Shown: piece by piece, positions 21,858 to 34,533 of the stretch
Position numbering within the stretch: position 1 is the first letter of the stretch
Layout: every line of letters starts with the position of its first letter
NCBI GenBank assembly: GCA_029953675.1
Contig: JAMWBK010000006.1
Span: 310,001-374,000 of the forward strand
Direction of reading: 5' to 3'
Length of the DNA stretch: 64,000 nucleotides
Source of the DNA: Rhodosorus marinus
Taxonomy: Eukaryota > Rhodophyta > Stylonematophyceae > Stylonematales > Stylonemataceae
The notes under the pieces: generated by a model
Told to the model about the DNA's origin: nothing
The model's database searches: none
The model's input: only the letters and a program-made list of their open reading frames with translations
Position numbers and translations under genes: made by a program

Positions 21858-24800
21858 GGTTCTGATGGATCCCGCTCCCAATGAATCCTCAGATGACCAT
21901 AGTCAGCCTTCACAAGTCAAACACAAAAGCTGCCCGAGCCAACCAGAAACCACCCCTTCGCCTTCATTATCAACTCACATACACTCGGCCAGATTACCAG
22001 CGGCACCACGCACCAGCAGTACGGGAAAGGGATAAGACAGGGTTCCGCGACGCACTAACACGAATATTATGGAAATCTACCCAGCCATTCAAGCAGCTCC
22101 TCTACGTTGCTACTGGAGTAACACAACCAGACCAAACGCAAACCAGCCGAACCACATTGGATCTGGATACAATAGTTTTCGAAAGAAAATACATACACTA
22201 TCATTTATTTCCTTTAGTGAATATAAACAGGCATATATCAATCTTTATATTGAAAAAGATTGATTTGTAATACGTAGAGGAGGATCCCTTTCTCCCGAGG
22301 GGTTGCTCGTCAGCTTAGCTTTGTCAATGTGTTGGATCAGTAGGTCTGGCATGCTATGAACGTGAAATTAGAACTCTCTATTCTTTGTATTGTCTAGTGC
22401 TGGTAGACCGAATCTAGGGCCCCAAATCTGCTGAGTTTCTACCTGCATTCGTTATAGGATCTGCGTTCGCAACCCAAATGTCAGTTTCGTTTGTCAGTCG
22501 TGCTGAGTAGATCCTAGAGGCACAAGTTGTCAATGGTCAATGGTCGCCTCGGACCAAAACTTTGGTAAAGCAAACACCGGATAGCTTTTTTGCGTTTGAC
22601 CTTTGCACGGCCAACCATCCCAGCGAGCAACAGTCTTCAACAACGGAGGGACCGCATAAGGATACTAGCGAATATTTGAGAGCGTATCCTTCGATGAATG
22701 TTTGTCAGAGTATTTCTCGAACGTTATACAACCCTCCTACATGGCGCACGGGGCTTGAGCGCTCGCAAGTTGGTACTGAGGGAAAGATTCGGATTGATTC
22801 AGATGGTCAGACGGCAGGCTCGTTGGAAGAGGGCGCATAAGATAGGGCTCTCTAACAGCCGTTGGGGGGATTGAGTAGAGGAGCAGAGCATGGCTATCCA
22901 GTTGAATTCGAACATCAAGGATACGCAGACGAAGTAAGATGATTCTAATGAAGCGGCAAAGCGGGCTCACCAAACCGCAGAGCTCAGGGTCACCAATAGA
23001 CTCGCATATCCTTCATCTTTGCTCTGCGAGCGTTGAGAAAGTTCCAGACGCGTTAGTCAGTAGCTTTCCCACCACGAATGCTCTGGTCTAAGGCTGCGAA
23101 AACGCTATATCAGTCCTAGTTGTCGGGTCCACAAGGGAGCTCGTCAAATCCCTCGCAAATGACTATCCTGGACCACAACCCGGCCAACGGATTGGCAAAT
23201 TTCCAAAACGAGCATTAACCAGTCTGGTTGCGTACGGGCGCTTGTTCGCCAGCAACATGACTCTCAAAAAAATTCCCTGCCACACCGACTCTTACGCTTG
23301 AGGGTGGATACCAATGGAACCAGAAAAACAACATAGTCAAGCGACCAGTCCAAAGTTTCCAGAACCCACCAAAAGAACAAAATCAGTTTCAGGATGGCCG
23401 TTCTATGGTAACGATGGTATCCACGTCACGTTTACATGAACACAGCCCTAGTCGTTAACAACGACAGCCACGGAACAAACAAAAAAAAAAAAAAAAACCC
23501 ACTAATAATAGTAGTAGCCTATTTGCAGCCGTTGTCTCCACCGACCAGTCCTCATACCCCGCCTGAAATTGAGTTATTGTCCCTTACGGCAGTGGTCTCA
23601 ACCATCTCCGAACTACTTTCCCTCACTCGAAACTGCCTTCAAAATCATCGCTAACTGCATTCGAACAAAAAAAAGGAGAAAAACAAACAAACAAATAGAT
23701 ACAATCAGAGCCTTCAAATATAAACCAATACAATCCTGCATCATCCAATCCTATCTATTGTACTTAGTTCAAAAAAATTTGCTTCGGTGCCATAAGGGGA
23801 AGAAAAATTTCTAAAAACCAATTCATCCCGCCATGTTTCCGCCGTCTAAACCCGAAGTTGCGGCCAGAATTTCTTCAATCATCTTCATCAGCAATATAGA
23901 CTGCTTTTCTCTTTTTATAGGACCAGATGAGAAAAATATAAGGTAATATATAAATAAAACGATTATTCAATCATTATAGCCGAATCTTTCGTAAAGGGAG
24001 AACTTTTGGAACTTTCGCTCAGTTTGAAAAGTGCGGGATATTTGTATGAAAAGGGAGGTAGTCAATCAAGATATAGGTTTGGCGTGGGCGCCCCAAAAAT
24101 AAGTATTTTAATTTTTTTTCGTCAAGGTCCTCCACCGAGGGGTTGCCGTGTTCTGGGTGATTGGAAAAGAACTGTAAAAACATGTTCTATTCATTTTTCG
24201 GAGGTGATCGCATCGTGGCGCCTCGTTTTGCATCTCAAACTCTGAAGATATTCCCATAAAATATGAGACGGTAGGGTAGATGCACTTAAATCGGAGTAGG
24301 GAAGGAAAGGGGGGTAAATCTTCCATGTTAATTTACGGTATAAAATAGTGCATTATTACCTTCAGTATTCAATTAGAAAATATTATCAGACTCAAATACG
24401 CGCGAAATATCGTATACTGTTTACAAGCCAATAAACCCCCCCTCAATCAATTAACGATAAGAATCGCGAGAGAAAAATTAGGTTTCTGAATGACAAAGAG
24501 GTCTTGAATGGATTAACAAAAAGGTATTTTTTATTGATGAATTTAGTCTATTTTGATACGGATATAAGTATGATTGGTTACTCGAGATATCGCTTAAGTC
24601 CAGTGCGTTGTTCTTCGGACGATCAGTGATCGGGAATGAAGAAAGACAGTGTAAAATGTTTAATTTATAATGGTTTTTTGGTTTCGGGAGAGAGAAGGAA
24701 GCCAATCGATGTAATTCGGTGTTTTTGGATGGGGAAGGAGGGTTTTCTAGTGTTATTGGGGTTTGCTGTGAAACTGGTATAAATACATCCTTTTAGATGC

Positions 24801-24951
24801 ATAGCATGGGGTTGTGGGAACACAGAGCAAGCAACGGAATAAGTGTATAATGAGGAAAAGGTTTCGATAGGGAGGAGGTGCAGGAGATTTTACGCAGAAG
24901 TTCTTTGTTATTGTTGGGGGTTTAGTTATTATTCTAATTTGTTGAGGGAAG
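21858..24951. other. Long region between CSN1 and PGR5 without recognised genes
   Basis: About 3.1 kb separating two divergently oriented genes. Frames are short and without domains. An AT-rich patch occurs at about 22160-22270 and homopolymer A runs at about 23480-23500. A short direct duplication (GTCAATG GTCAATG) lies near 22535. The last 400 bp (about 24550-24950) probably contains the PGR5 promoter and leader, but no element is recognisable. Confidence 0.4.
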
Positions 24952-25302
24952 ATGTCGGCGATCGGATTTGTTGGATCTTTGAATGTTGGAGTTGGGAGCC
25001 AGACTAGTAGCTCCTTTGTTTGCTCGAACGGGGCTGCTGTGAGACCGGTGCCAGTGGCAAAGAATGAGCCTCGGTGGAGCATGGCTAAGGTTTCGAAGTT
25101 TGGAGTGTTCTCGCCTGCTGTCATCGCCACACGTGTTGTTGTTGGAGAGAAGCGGTTTAATAAGCTGCGAGGAAAGGGTATTGCTCTGCACTCCCAGGTC
25201 ATTGGTGACTTCTGCAAGTACATTGGTGCGGAGCCGAAGGTTCGTACTGGACTGATTGGCCTCGCGAAGAACAACGGAAACACTTTGGGATTCCTCTCAT
25301 AG
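24952..25302 (+). CDS. PGR5: PGR5, proton gradient regulation 5 (plastid precursor)
   Basis: Single exon from ATG 24952, 116 residues, stop at 25300-25302. The C-terminal 65 residues match PGR5 closely: FSPAVIATRVVVGEKRFNKL, GKGIALHSQVIGDFCKYIGA, RTGLIGLAKNNGNTLGFLS. PGR5 is needed for antimycin-sensitive cyclic electron flow around photosystem I and for build-up of the thylakoid proton gradient. The first 50 residues (MSAIGFVGSLNVGVGSQTSS, rich in S, G and V with an early Phe-Val) form a plastid transit peptide of the red-algal type. This gene is the clearest evidence that the organism is photosynthetic and that this is nuclear DNA. Intronless. Confidence 0.95.
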   Translation: MSAIGFVGSLNVGVGSQTSSSFVCSNGAAVRPVPVAKNEPRWSMAKVSKFGVFSPAVIATRVVVGEKRFNKLRGKGIALHSQVIGDFCKYIGAEPKVRTGLIGLAKNNGNTLGFLS

Positions 25303-26050
25303 GATCATTCCAAGCAACGGAAAAAAATGACTTTTGTTTTTGAAGGATTGGAGCTATGGGTTAACCTTATTCCTGGATGTGGCGACCTAGTGTTTGCCAG
25401 TACGGATGTTTTGGTTATACTCCCAGAATTCGTAGGAAGGAAAGATTTGAAGAATTAATTGTGTACAGTAGTGTCGTAATGTAAAGACATCTTCTCATTA
25501 CCTGCAACATAAAGCTGAGAAATTTTTGGGAAAACAGTTGAAGTCTTGATGACGAGAACAAATAGATCAGAGAAATTCATCCATCTCATCAACCGCTGCT
25601 TAACGCTGAACTGTCAACTAGTACACAACCCGAATGAGTAATCTCCCCGTACGAGCGTCCATTCCGACGCAGGGATTGATTTGCTTAAAGTGTGACTGAA
25701 TTGAATTCAAGCACCACCTCATTATCGCTTGACAAGCCGCAGCTCGACAGCGGACAGTAGATTGTTGCAGAAAAAATTCACGTGTCTATTCCCCGGGATG
25801 AGGTACGAACGTCAAGCTGTAGCTCGAATTATTTGCAATACTTCTTGCGTGTTGCATTTTTCACGAGACTTCCACGGTCACAGCTGTTGACAACTTCGCA
25901 AAAGGTTCTTTCCTACGATGCGTTTGGCTCGTACCGGTTGGTACCAACCGTATCTTAGTAAAGCAGAAGTCCGCCGGCCGGAGCAGAGAAAACAAAAAAC
26001 TTTCTTCAAGTAAATAATTTAATATCCGATTTCTCGACTGGAAGCTAGCG
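25303..26050. other. Convergent intergenic spacer
   Basis: The 3' flank of PGR5 and of CAP-G, about 750 bp. It contains no recognisable gene; a palindromic GTACCGGTTGGTAC lies near 25931-25944. No terminator-like element can be assigned. Confidence 0.4.
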
Positions 26051-29000
26051 TCAACTCCTTCGATTTCTAGATCTCAGCACCCTCCCTCTGCAAGAAACCC
26101 TTTCCAAGCCCTCGCCTACGCTTAGCTTGTTCTTCATCGGCTCGTTGCGTGTCCTCATGTAAACGGCGACATTTTCCTTCTGGTCCATCAGCGCTGTAGT
26201 ACTTCGGGCACGGGTTGACCGAAGCACAACCGCGCCATTTTCCTTGTCACTATACGAACCATCCTCGCTTTCCCCGTCTTCCTCATCGTCACCAAAAAGA
26301 ACCTGAGTACCGCAATGGATTTGAACAAAAAAACAAAACACAGCCCGCTGAGAGACTTACATTGACAAACGTGCAGAGCAAAGTTGAAAACACCTACTCT
26401 GGCTGACTGATCGTCCCGATGCTGAGTTCTCAGCTGCATGGCGAACTTCCTGATGAAGGTGATGGATTTTGCGTCCCCCATTGAGCCAATATATCCAACT
26501 GCCTTTGACGTCAATGACATGATGGATTCAAGCTCGGACAAGGTCCCAACCGTCTGCTTGAGCTTGATATTTCCAACGACTCGGCAGTACATGTGGAGGG
26601 CATCAGAATCTCCCATAGCCTCGCAAAGATCAATCACCTTGTTCAGAAGCCGAAGGATCATTCTGACAAGGAATCCAGTGAGCATCCACACAAATCAGTT
26701 CTGTTATCATAGACTCGTTGATGAGGTCCGGATGTATCAGTGAACCAATACCTTTCAGACTGAGAGTCACCTGAGTTCTCCGAGTCTACTGTTCGCTTCA
26801 GCGGTTTGTCGTTGACCTATGGCCGTAGCGAGCATCAAATTCAGTAGGCTGGTAGCGCAACTCTTAAGAGAATACTCAGAGATGATATGATACCGGTACA
26901 TACCTCCAGAAGATAGAACGTGTAGATTGACATTTCAACTGGGTCGACACTTGCAATAGGGCTCACGGATGGAGCAGAGGATATGGCGTTCAGCGTAAGA
27001 ATCAGGGCCTCTTCGAACAGCGATCTGTTCGTTTGAGAACGAGCAGCGAAGGCTGGGAAGAAGACGGACATGCTTTGCCGATGAAGGTCATCGTCTTCAG
27101 TTGCTGGGTTGAAGAAGAGAAGCAAGAGCTTGGAGAGAATCTCAGGCTCAGCTTCTATTCGCGAGCAGAACAAAAGTCTCGCCAGTCCTTCCGCTGCGAC
27201 GGTTCTCATTTCGCTGTCTGAGTGCAACAGATTATCCAGCAACAACGAAAGAATTAGCGCTTTTCCGGATGGATCTGTTGAGCCGTCGACGTTGTCCTCG
27301 GGATTATCTTGTTTCGACGATCTGTCCTCCATCTCAAAGGCCATGAGAAAATCTACCATACACTTCAAGGCCATGAGCCTAAGCTCTGCTGTGTCATTTC
27401 CACAGACCTGGACAGAGATAGCAGAAAGAACCGGTGAGAAGCCTTCGTCTCGAACATGCACTTCATTAAGAACAGGATCAGGTGAAGTCTTCATACTTGT
27501 ACGAAGAGGGGAAGAAACCGTAGAGCCTCATCGTCCTCCTTCTCTCGCAAGCAGAGTACTGAGAGGCACTGTAAAGCGGATGCACGGAGTACAGAATTCG
27601 AAGATGTGAAACCGTTGAGCACCGCCATTTGGATTTGTTGTCGATCTGAGAGATGTCCCTTCTGAGAAAGCAGTGCCTCCACTACCTCGAGGACTCTGAG
27701 ATTTGCTTCTGTCTGCTTAAGGATTTCTTCATCGGCCATGTTTTCTTCATCCTCGGGCTCTTCTTCGCTCAGCTCCACGCCCTCTATAACGCTTAACGTC
27801 ATGCGTTCCACGGTGTCAATCGAAGACGATCGACGTAAAACAGAAACCTGAATGCGAACCCACGGTTTGTAAGCTTTCTGATGCAAAATTGTGGGTATCA
27901 GTCCTTTTCCAGAGCAAACTTACAGCGCTACGCAGGCATTCGTTGCCGGCCTCAACCTTTGGAATCAAGTCTTCGAGTAGAAACCTCTGCAGTTCCTGTC
28001 GACCTACCTCGTCTGTCATATCGACGGATCCAGCGATATCAAGCAGCTGTTTCTGCATGAAGCTAGTATTCTCTGCTGCTTTCAGAGCTTCGACGTAGGT
28101 TAGTGTAGACGGAAAGAACGTTTCTGCGATAAATTCTGAAGATACTACGCAAGCGCGAAGCAGAACGGCTGTTTCTGCAGTGAGCTCTTTCGGGTTGATC
28201 TGCCCGACAGCACTCATCAGGAGTTCCTCAGATGTTGTAACGAGCAGCCTCGCTGCATCAATAGCTACTGTCGAGTAGATTTCTGGGTCAAGATAGCTGA
28301 TCATTCTTATCAAGTCTCCTTCACATGCGTCACGAAGCCATCCATCCCTCAGGAGAACCTCAAGACAGGTCTTTCGCACCATAGATGACCGATCATGCAG
28401 GCCTGCCTTCAGGATCTCAACTCTAGAAGCAATCGGAAGGGACTGCGGGTGCACTCGATTAGCAAGAATCCTAAGAGCAGTCTTTCTGACATCTTCTCTG
28501 CTGTCATGGCAGCGTCTGACGAATGCGGCAACCGAGTTCGTGGATATCAAGGTAAACGAAAGCGCAGCTTTCCTAACCGCGGGAGAAGAGTCGTAGGACA
28601 TCATGGAGACTAGCTGAGATGCTACCTCATCCTCAGCCTCTTCGGTCGGATTCTGAAGACGCCCAAGCCCACTTATCGTCGCCGCTCTTACAGTTGGGAC
28701 TTTGTCTTTCGCCCTTGACATGAGCTTTTCAACGAGAGGCTCCTGCGGGCCACATGGAAGATTTGAGAAGCGCGTTCAGCACGTCTTTCAGTTTCCATCA
28801 CCGGGATCGTATTCTTCGCGGCTAGGCGGGGGCAGTCCTCCAGAACGCGGTAGGAGAGAGAACTAACTAATCGGCTTGAACTTTTTGAAAGCCGTTCTGC
28901 TTACGTAAAGTTGCTCGTTGATCTCGGCGTCGTCCGGCAAGCAAGTAAGAACCGTTGATAGAAGTTGACAGGATCGAAACCGTACTGCCTTACTGGTTGC

Positions 29001-29437
29001 GGACGTTCTTTCAAGGAGGTACGCGATAAGCGCAGAGCAGAAATTCTCGAGGCCGCTTTGCCTCTCATCGGAGCTGGTGACTGTGGAATGACCTCCGGCA
29101 AATGTGGCGATGAGTTGTACTACTCTCTCCGCCGCCGCTGTCCTAGCATAGATCACCAGAACCCTGTTGACTGCTCGAATAAATTCCTTCCAAAAGATTT
29201 TGCGATCTTCTCAACCGAAAGTAAAATATGCAAACGCGGATTTTCATCAGCAAAAACAGTTCGAAGTATGCAATGAGGCGGGGAGAAAACTAATCCGCCA
29301 ACGAGCATCCTCGTAGGTTAACTCCTACCTCTTTCGAAGGCCACTGATAGTCGCTGCACTATACGTTTATGGGAGGCGAACGATCTCTGCCCATCCTGAA
29401 AGCAAGCGCGGACTTCCGTCGTCACAGCATCCGTCAT
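26051..29437 (-). CDS. NCAPG: Condensin complex subunit 3 (CAP-G)
   Basis: Eight exons on the minus strand: 29437-29323, 29209-28905, 28742-27924, 27847-27497, 27407-26904, 26770-26715, 26662-26398 and 26302-26051, together 888 residues from ATG 29437. Exon phases are consistent throughout. HEAT-repeat stretches match CAP-G: SKAVRFRSCQLLSTVLTCLP, KDKVPTVRAATISGLGRLQN, SSPAVRKAALSF, HDSREDVRKTALRILANRVH, GLHDRSSMVRKTCLEVLLRD, TVAAEGLARLLFCSR, FFNPATEDDDLHRQSMSVFF. The C-terminus is acidic, then basic (DDEEDGESEDGS, ending RGRVLRSRNRRS). CAP-G is the second HEAT subunit of condensin I and binds DNA with the kleisin CAP-H during chromosome condensation. The intron 1 donor (GTTAAC) is atypical and is the least certain junction. 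Confidence 0.93.
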
Positions 29438-30712
29438 TCCGCTGTCTAGTCCTCACACCTGTTCACCCTCGAACACTCCACGCTCAAACTCCAAAAGAAG
29501 AAGGACCGATACCTTCTTCAATCGATCAAGCCCCCAATGGATTCTTCGGTTTCTGTCTAGTACTTCTTCCATGCACAATCTGGAACTCATCCGAACTTCA
29601 ATCGTCATCTGCAGAGAAGCAATCCAAAAAAAAACGCCCGATGGGATGGGGGGCGCCTAACGCCGAATCCGCTCCAAAATAAAGCATTTCAAAGCACGGC
29701 AAGCTTTCCCATCAAACGATACCTTTTTCTGAGCGTTTTTAAACTTTTAAGTGGCGTTAATTTTAAAAAATGTTTAGGGCAACGGATTTCTAAAGTAGCG
29801 CAAAAACTCTTTTATTTGCACCAGGCCACCGTAACGATTCATATCTAGTCTTAAAGCTTTAAAATGGCATTTTTTTAGTTTCATTATTCATTATTTACGT
29901 GTTCGGCCATTTTTAGGATTAATCTGGTGGAATTTGGTTGAAATCTTAAGATCCTTTTTCGGACTTGTCTTGTCAACGCTCTCCGAGTTCGAGAGCGCTG
30001 GAGACCTCGGGGTATAGTTTGCCCGGTCTTTCATAGTTGGGCGGGGTGGGCAGGATCAACCCTGTTTCGGGTTAGCCACTGCACTCACGGCTCCTTGTTC
30101 CTTACAATTTGCAGAGGAGAGAACGCCAATGAATGTCCCTGTTCTGCATGGAACGCCGAGTTGTCTTTTTTATCACCAAGCCTCCGATGGAGGAGCTATC
30201 GACAGATGATTCCTGCGTCATAAGCTTTCAAGCTGCCACTTACCGTCCTGCGGTGCGAATAGGTGAAATTTTGGCGCAGGCAGAAGCTGTTGCAAGTTTG
30301 CTAGCTGCCTAAACCTCTGAGAAGAAATCGCTCGGGCTGTGTCATCTCACAGTGACGGTCCTGCGGAATCAGCAAGGGGGGAAGGACGCCTTCTATGTAC
30401 GTTGGAATACATCATCAGTGCTGAATCATCAGTGTGCAAGCGAAGGTTTTGGAAGCGCTGAAACGACCATCGTATGGTGCCCGTCAACGCTTGCTCCCCA
30501 TTCAATGTTCGAGTCGCGATCGCCCGGGACATTCCAATGCCGTTGTAACCCCAGAATACAGCTCAAGGAAAACGTAGGAACGAAGCTCAGGAGAACGAGT
30601 GTTTCGAATTTAGTCACAAAGTACATACTTTGCCGCATGACGACACACAGCAAAGTAGAATATTTAGTATAAGGTGCCCTTCCGAAGAGCATGGCCAAAA
30701 AAAAGTCTTTCC
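29438..30712. other. Intergenic region, no gene recognised
   Basis: About 1.3 kb. The interval 29640-29960 is AT-rich; 30000-30600 is more balanced but contains only short frames without domains on both strands. It presumably includes the CAP-G promoter and the 3' flank of phosphoglycolate phosphatase. Confidence 0.4.
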
Positions 30713-31841
30713 TCAATTCAATTCGGCCTTGCTGTCAAGGAACTTCGCAATGGTTTCGGTGTAGAAGTCCGGCTGGATCTTGTTCTCCGGCGACATAAGC
30801 TTTTCTTCAGTTGTCACTCCTGACAGCACAAGGAGGGAGGCGAGTCCATTGTTCTTTCCAAACAGAACGTCAGTGTCAAGCCTATCACCAACCATGCACA
30901 CTTCGTCACGGCTAACGTCGTACTTCTCAACGATGTAGTCGATCATCAATGGTGAGGGCTTTCCGACAACGGTTGGTTCCTGTCCAGTACATCCCTTGAT
31001 TGCACCAACCATGGAGCCGTTTCCTGCCCATTCCTGGGCATCAGTGAGATGGGTGACCGCGTCAGTGTTCGTTGCAATGAACTCGCATCCTTCGTTCTCG
31101 TTAATACAGAGCTGGGCAAACTGTGAAGTTGAAACAGCAAAGAAAACGGCACCTTGTCAGAAACGCATACAAAGGCACACGCTGCAACAAAGATTTTGTT
31201 CTTACCTGAATCTTGTAGTAGTTGATATTCCTGTCAAATCCAACCACAACAGCGCCGACGTCATGATCGTGCTCAAGGAATCCACCCTTCTTCATGTTGG
31301 GAGCCTTTCCTTTATCGGCTTCTCCACCAATGAAAGGAATGTCAACCAGTTTCAGCTCGTCCTCAATTCCGACTTCACCGATAACGTACACTTTCTTTCC
31401 AGTTTCCTTAAACTTGGTCTGCTCGAGATACGCAGCCGCTGCGAACGATGAGGAGAAGATTTCCTCCGGCTCTGCGTTGAGCCCTAGGCTTTCGAACTTC
31501 TTAGCATACTGAGCCCTGCTCTTTGTCGAGTTGTTGGTAACAAAGAAAAGACGCTTCCCGAGAGCTCTCAAATAGTCCAGCGTCTCCGGCACCCCTTCAA
31601 TAACGCTATCACCTCTCCAGATGACACCGTCGCAGTCAAAGATAAAGATATTCGTCTTATCCAACAAGTTCTGGGGCTCATCCAACTTCTTGACCTGCCC
31701 GACCTGAGTGCCCTGCGTGGCAGTCATCCTCAAACCTGCTCTTCTCACGCCTACAACAGACGCCCTCTGCTTCTGTGCACAGACTTGCCTCGTCAAACCC
31801 TTCGATATTCCAAACCCGCTCGAAACAAACCCAGCAACCAT
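30713..31841 (-). CDS. PGLP: Phosphoglycolate phosphatase, plastid precursor
   Basis: Two exons: 31841-31206 and 31120-30713, giving 347 residues. The HAD-family motifs are complete: motif I FIFDCDGVIWRGD (about residue 70), motif II FVTNNST, the cap region GAVVVGFDRNINYYKIQ, the catalytic lysine context VVGKPSPLMIDYI, and motif IV MVGDRLDTDVLFGKNNG. Plastid PGLP dephosphorylates 2-phosphoglycolate, the oxygenation product of Rubisco, opening photorespiration. The N-terminal 45 residues begin MVAGFVSSGFGISKG and continue basic and hydroxylated, as a transit peptide with an early Phe-Val. The 4-nitrophenylphosphatase branch of the same family is the alternative reading, but the transit peptide favours PGLP. 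Confidence 0.93.
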
Positions 31842-33455
31842 CCTCCTTACACCCTCGAAAAAATCAGAGAGAAAGTCTCCTCCTCAAATAAAAAAAGAAA
31901 GAAAGAAACGCAATAAGTTATATCCGAAACCCCACCCTTGACTACAAGCAACAAACCCTGCACACGACACTACCCACCCTCCCCTCCCCCGCCCACCACT
32001 CAGTGACCATATAGTCCCCTAGACCAGAAAGCTAACAGCCCAAAAGTCAGAGACCTCCATCTTCGTCCACAACATCCTAAAAACTGCCAATTTCATATTT
32101 TTCCCTTCTTTTTCCCTGGCCAAAACTATCCGAATGACCAATATTACACATCCGCACCAATGTCCACAACCACATCCAAAGGGCGACACTTATATAACTT
32201 TTATGCACATTGTAAATAGTACAATAATTACAATGCATTTTATAAATTCGAACATATTGTGTGGAATATTTAATAGTACTTATTTTTGTATTGTAGTTTA
32301 TCGTCACCTGACATGCGGTAAGGAATCCCCAGCCAGTAGATCGAGAGCACGTTTTAAACTATTTTCAATATATCAACACTCAATCAAAAATACTACATTC
32401 GATTCTTCACTGGTTATTATCATTTAATCAGTCAATATTTGCACGTGATTGGTTGTTGATTGGTTATAAGAATTTATATCAGTCAAAGTTTCTGCGGTTG
32501 GGATGGAAGTCCTCCTCCAAAATCTCCAATCAAAAATTTGGAAAACCCTATGGCGAATCATAAAATGCGAACAGCCTCCTATAGCGAATCAAATTATGCC
32601 ACAGTTTTTTCTGCGGACAACTGCGTTATTAATGGTTGGATGACAAGTGATATTTATGAGATTTTCTGGGAAGTCGTTGGTTGCTTTTTTTTGGATTTGG
32701 AGGAAAATTTTGAGGTATGGTGAATAATGGAATATCAGAAATTTTTTATTGGCCAAATTTTTGCTGGACTGTTTTGTCGATTTTTGGATTCGCTCAAATG
32801 CTTAATCGAGAGAAAACGCTTTCGTGTTGTTGATAAGCAAATCGATCAGTATTCTGACGTCTTTTGGTTAGGGGGAGGAGGGAAGGGTAGCATGGACTAG
32901 ACAACGTTTTGCACAACTTCACGCTAGTTCTTGAGGCAAGTTTCTGCGTCCAGCTTTAGATTAGCTCAGTGAGGTTCTGCCTGGCTCTCTGTCGTCAATC
33001 TCCGACCAGAGTTTGGTTAGTGTCCAATGAAGGGACAAGTCGAGAATGCTGAGACGTTCTTTGGCTTTTCTCCTAGCAGCTTCAGTATTGCGGTGGTGCG
33101 ATGGATGTAAAGGTCCTTCGTCATCAGCTTATCTGCACTCAGAAGCTTGCTTGCCCCGGGCAAAGTCACGGCGAGTGCCTAAGATTGCGATCTGCTTAGC
33201 CGCTAATTTTGGGCGCTCGTATTGGAGGGTTTCTGATATGGATTCCGATCTGCTATTGTATTCAATCTGATCTGACTCGCACTTCGCTTGGACGATCTCA
33301 TATATTTACCAGTAACTGGCACGGTTTCAATTTTGGCACGATTGGCAGGATGGGACAGATACTCCCGATGTCACAGTTTGCTAATGTGTCATTTATGACA
33401 TGCAGCGGCTTTGAATCCGAGAAGACAGCATCTTGCAGGTTTGTTGCCTTACTTT
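31842..33455. other. Mostly non-coding region; possible signal-peptide exon at 33046
   Basis: From 31842 to about 32780 the sequence is AT-rich and featureless. At 33046 an ATG starts MLRRSLAFLLAASVLRWCDG, a signal-like hydrophobic stretch. Further downstream, 33313-33439 encodes NWHGFNFGTIGRMGQILPMS followed by QFANVSFMTCSGF, which looks exonic and ends near a GTTTGT. I could not join these segments in phase. They could be pieces of a small plus-strand secreted protein gene ending close to the convergent SirB1-like gene. Confidence 0.3.
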
Positions 33456-34427
33456 TTACTGTTCATCGGGCTGATTCCTATACCTACTGATGAGCGCCCG
33501 AAGGACAACAGAGTCAGGATTGTTCTTCTCGAGCGCAACGAAAAATTCAAGATCCTGAACGCAACGTTTTCGCCTGCCCATAATGTGAAGCAGAAGTCCT
33601 CGATCTCTTCGCTCGCCAGCGGTTGTGGGCGAGATTAGTACCAACCGATCCATAACACTGAGCGCCTCTTCGTTCTGATTGGCCTTCAAGTATGCAGTTT
33701 TCAGGTTGCGGAGCACTCTGATAACGATTTCCTTCTCATCTACCACGCGCAGCATATCCTCAGATAGGGCTACGGGTTGATCTGGAAAGTACTTATCCAG
33801 CATTCCCTGCAGATCTGACCTTCTCAGGAGCGCTTTCTCAGGTTGTGCGGGATCGATATAAATATGTGGGCTCCTCAAGCGGAGGAGAAAATGAGCAGGG
33901 AAGTTGATACCTTCGAGTCGCAGATCCGTTGCCCGATGACAGAGCTCTCGATAGATGGCGCAAAGCGAGATTGGGATGCCGATCCTCGTCCGCATTACTT
34001 CATCAATGAGAGAGTTGTCCGGATTGTAGAAGTCGTCATTGCCCGCTAGACGAAACCCGAGCTCATCGAAGAAGAACTGATTTACAACCCCCAACTGCCT
34101 AAACGGATCTCCGTTGTCCTTGCGAACCAGGGAAGAGAGTTCTCTACTCCACGCATCCATTTGATTCCTATGATAATCCAAGTCTATCCTCTTCTTCTCC
34201 CCATCAGAAATACACATCAGAGCCTCAAATAACTGCAAATCACCTTCTACAGCCACGACGGACTCATAGAACCGTTGCTTCTGCTCCATACCCAGCTCAT
34301 CATCAATACTGCTAGCAGCTACAACGAATTTACGCCTTCTACGTACAGATTTACACCTACTCACTTGCTGCTTTCTCCCAGAATTCACATCCCCGAAGCC
34401 TTGCAAAAAGCTTAGTGCTATCTCCAT
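33456..34427 (-). CDS. SirB1-family transglutaminase-like protein with C-terminal repeats, probable plastid precursor
   Basis: Single exon. The open frame begins at a GTG (34454), but the first ATG is 34427, giving 323 residues. The family signature is clear: NSLIDEVMRTRIGIPISLCA, followed by AIYRELCHRATDLRLEGINF and PAHFLLR, matching the G.P.SL...Y.....R......G.NFP.HFL.R block of the SirB1/UPF0162 family. The C-terminal 100 residues are TPR-like (VLRNLKTAYLKANQNEEALS). The N-terminus is basic with a cleavage-like VVAASS, suggesting plastid targeting. The biochemical role of this family is not well established, so no reaction is given. The ATG lies 106 bp from the ATG of the divergent plus-strand gene, so the two may share a promoter. 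Confidence 0.85.
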   Translation of the reverse strand: MEIALSFLQGFGDVNSGRKQQVSRCKSVRRRRKFVVAASSIDDELGMEQKQRFYESVVAVEGDLQLFEALMCISDGEKKRIDLDYHRNQMDAWSRELSSLVRKDNGDPFRQLGVVNQFFFDELGFRLAGNDDFYNPDNSLIDEVMRTRIGIPISLCAIYRELCHRATDLRLEGINFPAHFLLRLRSPHIYIDPAQPEKALLRRSDLQGMLDKYFPDQPVALSEDMLRVVDEKEIVIRVLRNLKTAYLKANQNEEALSVMDRLVLISPTTAGERRDRGLLLHIMGRRKRCVQDLEFFVALEKNNPDSVVLRALISRYRNQPDEQ

Positions 34428-34533
34428 CTTTCCTAAAACTCCCTTCCTGCCCACAACACAGCTTCAAAGCCCAAATAATACTTGTCAATATGACTGTTTA
34501 ACAGTCTTCATAGATTATCGGCTGACTCTTAGA

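Noticed and set aside
26740-26820. An alternative CAP-G exon beginning VNDKPLKRTVDSENS
   Set aside because: It would require a 19-nt intron and breaks the frame; starting the exon at 26770 keeps the frame and the protein similarity.
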